DNA from: Baffinella frigidus
Taxonomy: Eukaryota > Cryptophyceae > Cryptomonadales > Baffinellaceae
Direction of reading: 5' to 3'
Assembly (NCBI GenBank): GCA_026770585.1
Contig: MU647215.1
Location: 1-10,781, forward strand
DNA: 10,781 nt
Shown here: piece by piece, positions 8,801 through 10,781 of the stretch
Layout: the number at the start of each line of letters is the position of its first letter
Numbering within the stretch: the first letter of the stretch is position 1
Translations under genes and position numbers: made by a program
The notes under the pieces: model-generated
Seen by the model: the letters and a program-made list of their open reading frames with translations, nothing else
Told to the model about the DNA's origin: nothing
The model's database searches: none

Positions 8801-10717
8801 ATTAATTGCCGACTATCTTGTTCTTATGAAAATTGCCCTGTGAGGAATGGGACTTAGAGCGAGACGTTGGTCGCAAAAAAATATGCAATAATGCTAAAAG
8901 TTGATAATGTTATGCCAGAACCATCAACTTTTGCCGTGTTTTTTATTATTTATGCGGCCACCTTCTCGCGAAAATAAATGGACCGATCTGCGAAGCCCAC
9001 AGCGCGCTAAAACTACGAAACTCTCCTCCTCTGGCAGGCAACCTGCAGCACAGCCTGCTGGGGAACCTCGAGGAGGCCGAGCGGCTTTACAAAAGCGCGC
9101 TCACCCACGATCCAGGTCCCACTCGAGGCTGGAAGAGGGAGTATTTTAAAAGTGGGGTTGTTGAATGTGTACCAGTCACGGGCGGGCGTGGTCACGTTGT
9201 TGCTCAAACTCGAGAAGTAACGTGACCAAACTCGACTACATATGTGAAAATTACTACACACCACCCCAGTTGTAAAGGAACCCCGATTTCAAAATAGTCA
9301 CATTTCTATCCTCGAGTGGTGACTCGGAAACCCCCATCGGTTTCACATAATTTAGAATTGCTCGGTACAAAGACACCTTCTTAACCGACTTTTCGACCGG
9401 AGTTCTCGTGGAAACCACTTCCGGCTTCAGATGAGACTCTATGGTTGGTTTGCGAGGTTGCCGGCCAGGCCAACCCTCTCCAAACCTCTTCGTGTTCAAA
9501 CAGCCCAGGCAGCTGGCGTTGCGGCCGTTAAAGCCTTGCAGAACGTTAAAGGTAGTTGAAGGATTACCGCTTGAAATACACTGAACCTCTGCGTCAGGGC
9601 ACAAACCCCAAACCCTAGTCCCTACACCCTGAACCCTAAACCCTAAACCCTAAACCCTAAACCCTAAACCCTAAACCCTAAACCCTGAACCCCAAACCCT
9701 AACCCTAAACCCTAAAATAAACCAACTGTTTCTCTAAACCCTGAACCCTAAACCCTGCACCCCTAAACCCAGGGCACGCAACATCGCTGTGCAACTACGG
9801 GCTGTACGTCCAAAACGTCAAGCGCGACCTGGACGAAGCGGAGCGACTCTACCGCCAGGTATCTCAACAGCTCCGATGCGATTACCAATTTGGTGGGGCC
9901 AGGCCTTTTTTCACAGCAAAGTTGACGGATTTGTACCGGTGATTCAGGATGTCAACTTGAGGATAGACCGTCAAGAGGGCGGACTGGTGTGTGCAACTAC
10001 GGGCTGTACGTCCAGAACGTCAAGCGGGGTCTCGACGAGGCAGAGCGCCTCTACCGCCAGGTACCGAGGGGTTCCGAGTTCACATGTTTTTTATTATGTT
10101 TAATTTATTTTAACCGTTGTTTGAATTGATGCGGTGCGTTTGATTTGATTCGGAGTGTGTTGTTGCAGGCTGGAGCAGGACCCGGAGAGTGTTGAACTGA
10201 TGGTGTGTGTCGAGGCTAGAAATGTGACTATTTTAAAACCGGGGTTCCTCACAAGTGGGGTGGGGTGTAATATTGTTCGCATATATAGTCGCGTTTGGTC
10301 ACGTTACTGCTCGATATCGAGCAGTAACGTGACCAAGCCCGCCCGTGACTGGTTGATTTGATCCGCTCTGTGCTGTTGTGACAGGCGCTGGAGTCGGACC
10401 CCGCACACGCGTTGCATCGCATCCATTTTCAAAATTGATCTCAGATTCAAAAGGGGGAGGGAGGGGGCGTTGAAGCCATTTCTGTGAATTCAGGGCCTTT
10501 TAAATAAAACCAATATATAATATATACATATATATATAAATATATAAATATATACATAAAAACATATATATTAAATGACAATCCTTGTTTTTTTCAGGCG
10601 CTGGAGTCGGACCCCGCACACGCGTTGCATCGCGTCCATTTTCAAAATTGATTTCAGATTCAAAAGGAGGAGGAAGGGGGCGTTGAAGCCATTTCTGTGA
10701 ATTCAGGGCCTTTTTAT

Positions 10718-10778
<61 letters not shown>

Positions 10779-10781
10779 GAC
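5496..10781 (+). CDS. Split TPR-protein gene (whole span, 3' end outside window)
   Basis: Proposed gene model joining exons 5496-5858, 6558-6641, 7657-7723, 9038-9115 and 9773-9858, then continuing into an exon at 10385 or later. All five junctions have GT donors and AG acceptors, and the phases agree (0, 0, 1, 1, 0), giving 226 codons without a stop. The product would carry an N-terminal signal peptide and then about three TPRs of 34-35 residues, with LHNYG or LCNYG in helix A and EAERLY or AQEQYEKVL in helix B. TPRs form right-handed helical scaffolds for protein binding, so no catalytic role is suggested. One intron falls between the two helices and others near the repeat boundary. The C terminus lies beyond the window. 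Transcription is unproven; with so many broken exon copies the locus could itself be a pseudogene. Confidence 0.6.
6101..6128. repeat. 13-bp perfect hairpin
   Basis: TCTGGGCTCCTCA, two bases, then its exact complement. No T-tract follows, and a bacterial-type terminator is not expected in this context. Confidence 0.85.
6387..6554 (+). repeat. Telomere-like array, CCCAAAA/CCCTAAA variant
   Basis: Degenerate heptamer-like units of CCCAAAA, CCCTAAA and CCCCAGA, C-rich on the coding strand. It runs to within a few bases of the exon 2 acceptor. Confidence 0.85.
6558..6641 (+). CDS. TPR gene exon 2
   Basis: 28 codons, phase 0 at both ends. It begins VLEHNSSHVATLHNYG, completing the helix B begun in exon 1, and continues NLLMRIRRNATA as helix A of the next TPR. 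The acceptor is CAAACAG at 6551-6557, directly after a degenerate CCCTAAA/CCCAAAA array. The donor is GCG/GTACCC at 6642. A partial second copy lies at 6856-6909. The match of VLEHNSSHVATLHNYG to exon 3 residues VLAVAPGHVATLCNYG supports the reading frame. Confidence 0.65.
6856..6909 (+). pseudogene. Partial copy of TPR exon 2
   Basis: Encodes TLDNYGNLLMRIRRNATA, nearly identical to the 3' part of exon 2, and keeps the donor GCG/GTACCC. The 5' part, including VLEHNSSH and the acceptor, is missing; it is preceded instead by CCCGAAA-type repeats. It therefore cannot be spliced in as an internal exon. Confidence 0.7.
7089..7130 (+). pseudogene. Truncated copy of TPR exon 3 (first)
   Basis: Encodes AQEQYEKVLPLAHP after an intact acceptor CACCCGCAG. 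It then runs into CCCAAACC-type repeat with no donor and no LCNYG. The upstream 25 bases (from 7064) match those before the intact exon 3 (from 7632), so intron and exon were copied together. Confidence 0.7.
7297..7408 (+). repeat. CCCTATA heptamer array
   Basis: About sixteen tandem CCCTATA units with a few CCCTACA variants and strict 7-base periodicity, far more regular than the flanking arrays. Confidence 0.9.
7473..7523 (+). pseudogene. Truncated copy of TPR exon 3 (second)
   Basis: Encodes AQEQYEKVLAVAPGH after acceptor TTCCTCAG, then diverges (DPAF) into CCCAAAACCC repeats. There is no LCNYG and no GT donor at the expected place. Confidence 0.7.
7536..7625 (+). repeat. Telomere-like array before exon 3
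   Basis: CCCAAAA, CCCTAAC, CCCGAAA and CCCTAAC units, C-rich on the coding strand. It is followed by the duplicated block GAGCCCGAAGCGCTACAC, which leads to the exon 3 acceptor. Confidence 0.8.
7657..7723 (+). CDS. TPR gene exon 3 (intact copy)
   Basis: 67 nt, entering in phase 0 and leaving after the first base of a Gly codon. It encodes AQEQYEKVLAVAPGH, helix B of one TPR, then VATLCNYG, the start of the next. The acceptor is CACCCGCAG ending at 7656 and the donor is TACG/GTACAG at 7724. This is the only one of three copies of this exon (the others are at 7089 and 7473) that keeps both splice sites and the LCNYG end. Its last 19 nt are repeated downstream inside 53-bp tandem units. Confidence 0.65.
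7705..7840 (+). repeat. 53-bp tandem repeat containing the end of exon 3
   Basis: Units start at 7705, 7758 and 7811, exactly 53 bases apart. Each opens with GCGACCCTCTGCAACTACGG (exon 3 end plus donor) followed by intron sequence ending CTACTACAG. The third is cut short. Looser copies of the exon end recur at 7903 and 7999, and 7865-7902 repeats at 8032-8070. Confidence 0.9.
7921..7976 (-). repeat. Short telomere-like stretch in opposite orientation
   Basis: GAGGGTTTACGG, GAGGTTTAGGG and AGTTAGGGTG are G-rich on the + strand, the reverse of all other arrays in the window. Confidence 0.6.
8139..8223 (+). repeat. Hairpin element before the exon 4 copy
   Basis: AGTTGGCTGCGAAAATAATG pairs loosely with the right end (reverse complement AGTTGGTCTCATAAATGA), and the inner GCAAACGTTG / CAACGTTTGC pair is perfect. 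A related element is at 8865-8962. Confidence 0.65.
8265..8315 (+). pseudogene. Truncated copy of TPR exon 4
   Basis: After acceptor CCTCTGGCAG it encodes (G)NLQHSLLGNLEQAERL, matching exon 4, then diverges where YKSAL should follow. The upstream intron end is also shared with exon 4, including a hairpin element (8139-8223 here, 8865-8962 there). No donor is retained. Confidence 0.7.
8316..8864. other. Intron 3 stretch without recognised coding sequence
   Basis: Holds a direct double repeat AAAGCAAAAAGGGCAAAAAGG (about 8487-8527), an 8-bp hairpin GATCTTTT/AAAAGATC (8629-8648), and a fragment of the CCACTCGAG MITE end, TTTACATGTG then GTTGTAAAATTTGTACCAGG (8770-8803). Confidence 0.6.
8865..8962 (+). 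repeat. Hairpin element before exon 4
   Basis: Outer arms GTTGGTCGCA / TGCGGCCACC and inner AAAAGTTGAT / ATCAACTTTT pair around a loop containing GCCAGAACC, the same loop as the element at 8139. Confidence 0.65.
9038..9115 (+). CDS. TPR gene exon 4 (intact copy)
   Basis: 78 nt. The first two bases complete the split Gly codon from exon 3, giving NYG-NLQHSLLGNLEEAERL then YKSALTHDP, a textbook TPR with EEAERLYKSAL in helix B. It ends after the first base of a Gly codon that exon 5 completes. The acceptor is CTCTGGCAG ending at 9037. The donor is CCAG/GTCCCA at 9116, three bases before the terminal repeat of a MITE. A truncated copy with the same upstream intron end lies at 8265-8315. Confidence 0.7.
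9119..9319 (-). mobile_element. MITE, CCACTCGAG family, at the start of intron 4
   Basis: The ends CCACTCGAGG (left) and CCTCGAGTGG (right) are perfect inverted repeats, extended by GTATTTTAAAAGTGGGG / CTATTTTGAAATCGGGG. The core GGTCACGTTGTTGC, AAGTAACGTGACC and CAGTCACGGGCGGGC matches the copy at 10206 in inverse orientation. 201 bp, no coding capacity. Confidence 0.8.
9320..9603. other. Intron 4 stretch without recognised feature
   Basis: Non-repetitive sequence of mixed composition between a MITE and a telomere-like array. The minus strand is open for about 116 codons, but the frame begins and ends in the flanking repeats and I do not recognise the product. Confidence 0.4.
9604..9772 (+). 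repeat. CCCTAAA telomere-like array ending in the exon 5 acceptor
   Basis: Seven perfect tandem CCCTAAA units at 9634-9682 followed by variants, the most regular plant-type telomere repeat in the window. The array closes with CCTAAACCCAG, which is the splice acceptor of exon 5. Confidence 0.9.
9773..9858 (+). CDS. TPR gene exon 5 (intact copy)
   Basis: 86 nt, encoding GHATSLCNYGLYVQNVKR followed by DLDEAERLYRQ, helices A and B of a TPR. It enters in phase 1, matching exon 4, and leaves in phase 0 after CAG at 9858 with donor GTATCT. The acceptor CCTAAACCCAG (9762-9772) is formed by the end of a telomere-like CCCTAAA array. The joined product reads THDP-GHATSLCNYG. A second, 5'-truncated copy lies at 9990-10060. 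Confidence 0.7.
9990..10060 (+). pseudogene. 5'-truncated copy of TPR exon 5
   Basis: Encodes CNYGLYVQNVKR then GLDEAERLYRQ, closely matching exon 5, and keeps the donor CAG/GTACCG. The GHATSL start and the CCCAG acceptor are missing. Upstream instead is a short AAGTTGAC inverted-repeat segment (about 9918-9970), which may have interrupted it. Confidence 0.7.
10169..10195 (+). pseudogene. Frameshifted copy of TPR exon 6
   Basis: Follows acceptor TTGTTGCAG. It reads LEQDPESVE in one frame, but the exon has lost two bases at its start (GGCTGGAG against GGCGCTGGAG), so joining to exon 5 shifts the frame and meets a stop after eight codons. A CCACTCGAG-family MITE follows almost directly. Confidence 0.6.
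10206..10353 (+). mobile_element. MITE, CCACTCGAG family, copy in intron 5
   Basis: From GTGTCGAGGCTAGAAATGTG through CTATTTTAAAACCGGGG to CCCGCCCGTGACTGGT it matches the reverse complement of 9119-9319, lacking the last part of one end. It contains the perfect palindrome 10295-10336. Confidence 0.75.
10385..10435 (+). CDS. TPR gene exon 6 candidate, first in-phase copy
   Basis: After acceptor TTGTGACAG (ending 10384) the phase-0 reading is ALESDPAHALHRIHFQN and then a stop at 10436. ALESDPAHA is the expected end of helix B and the inter-repeat turn following LYRQ of exon 5. The remainder does not resemble a TPR, so the coding exon may end near CACGC/GTTGCA, the protein may end here, or this may be a damaged copy with the true exon further on. 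A near-identical copy starts at 10598. Confidence 0.4.
10503..10575. repeat. AT-rich microsatellite
   Basis: Imperfect ATATAT and AAATATAT repeats within the first 213-bp unit. Confidence 0.85.
10598..10648 (+). pseudogene. Exon 6 copy, second in-phase repeat
   Basis: Same exon as at 10385 after acceptor TTTTTTTCAG. It reads ALESDPAHALHRVHFQN and then a stop. It lies one 213-bp tandem unit downstream. It could equally be the functional copy and the one at 10385 the spare; the sequence does not decide between them. Confidence 0.4.
10720..10776. repeat. (TA)n microsatellite
   Basis: About 28 uninterrupted TA units near the right edge; the array length may be unreliable in assembly. Confidence 0.95.

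Larger units (their letters stand above)
10382..10716 (+). repeat. 213-bp tandem unit carrying exon 6 (two copies)
   Basis: 10382-10504 and 10595-10716 are near-identical and include acceptor, exon, and the stretch GAAGCCATTTCTGTGAATTC. They are separated by AT-rich sequence. The second copy is followed by AT-rich sequence ending in ATGAC, as the first one is. Confidence 0.9.

Noticed and set aside
9254-9604. 116-codon open frame on the minus strand
   Set aside because: Its C terminus is MITE sequence and it begins at the edge of the telomere-like array; I recognise no domain. It lies within intron 4 of the model.
9604-9772. Chromosome end (true telomere)
   Set aside because: The array is short, degenerate at its margins, internal to a gene and flanked by unique sequence on both sides.

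Overview
This window looks like nuclear DNA of a unicellular eukaryote, most plausibly a microalga; a cryptophyte or similar secondary alga is my guess, not a demonstration. The reasons are GT-AG introns, a tetratricopeptide-repeat (TPR) gene split inside each repeat, plant-type TTTAGGG-like heptamer arrays (C-rich on the + strand), many small inverted-repeat elements, microsatellites, and no compact prokaryote-style coding.

The one gene I can support is on the + strand, from about 5496 to beyond the right edge. Five exons (5496-5858, 6558-6641, 7657-7723, 9038-9115, 9773-9858) join in phase with GT/AG borders into 678 nt, 226 codons without a stop. A sixth exon begins at 10385 or 10598, or lies outside the window. 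Exon 1 encodes a secretory-type signal peptide and a basic, Ala/Gly-rich segment. The later exons encode about three TPRs of 34-35 residues with the signature LCNYG or LHNYG. Nearly every TPR exon also has one or more damaged copies lying in the introns.

Layout. 1-1460: a diverged tandem duplication that includes a GTTCGCCA minisatellite. 1477-1820: dispersed GGTTGACTTTTGG units and other short repeats. 1836-2957: two members of a miniature inverted-repeat element (MITE) family with CCACTCGAG termini. 3018-3121: a degenerate telomere-like array. 3126-4945: members of a second MITE family (TA-CAGGGGTAYCT termini), a GA/GAGC microsatellite and a dispersed repeat with core AACATAGGCGGACAC. 4946-5495: probable 5' region of the TPR gene, with a perfect 22-bp hairpin. 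5496-10781: the TPR gene.

The introns hold telomere-like heptamer arrays (CCCTAAA, CCCGAAA, CCCTATA variants), a 53-bp tandem repeat made partly of exon, hairpin elements, two more CCACTCGAG MITEs and AT microsatellites. Several arrays end directly at a 3' splice site. The left 4.9 kb shows no convincing gene.
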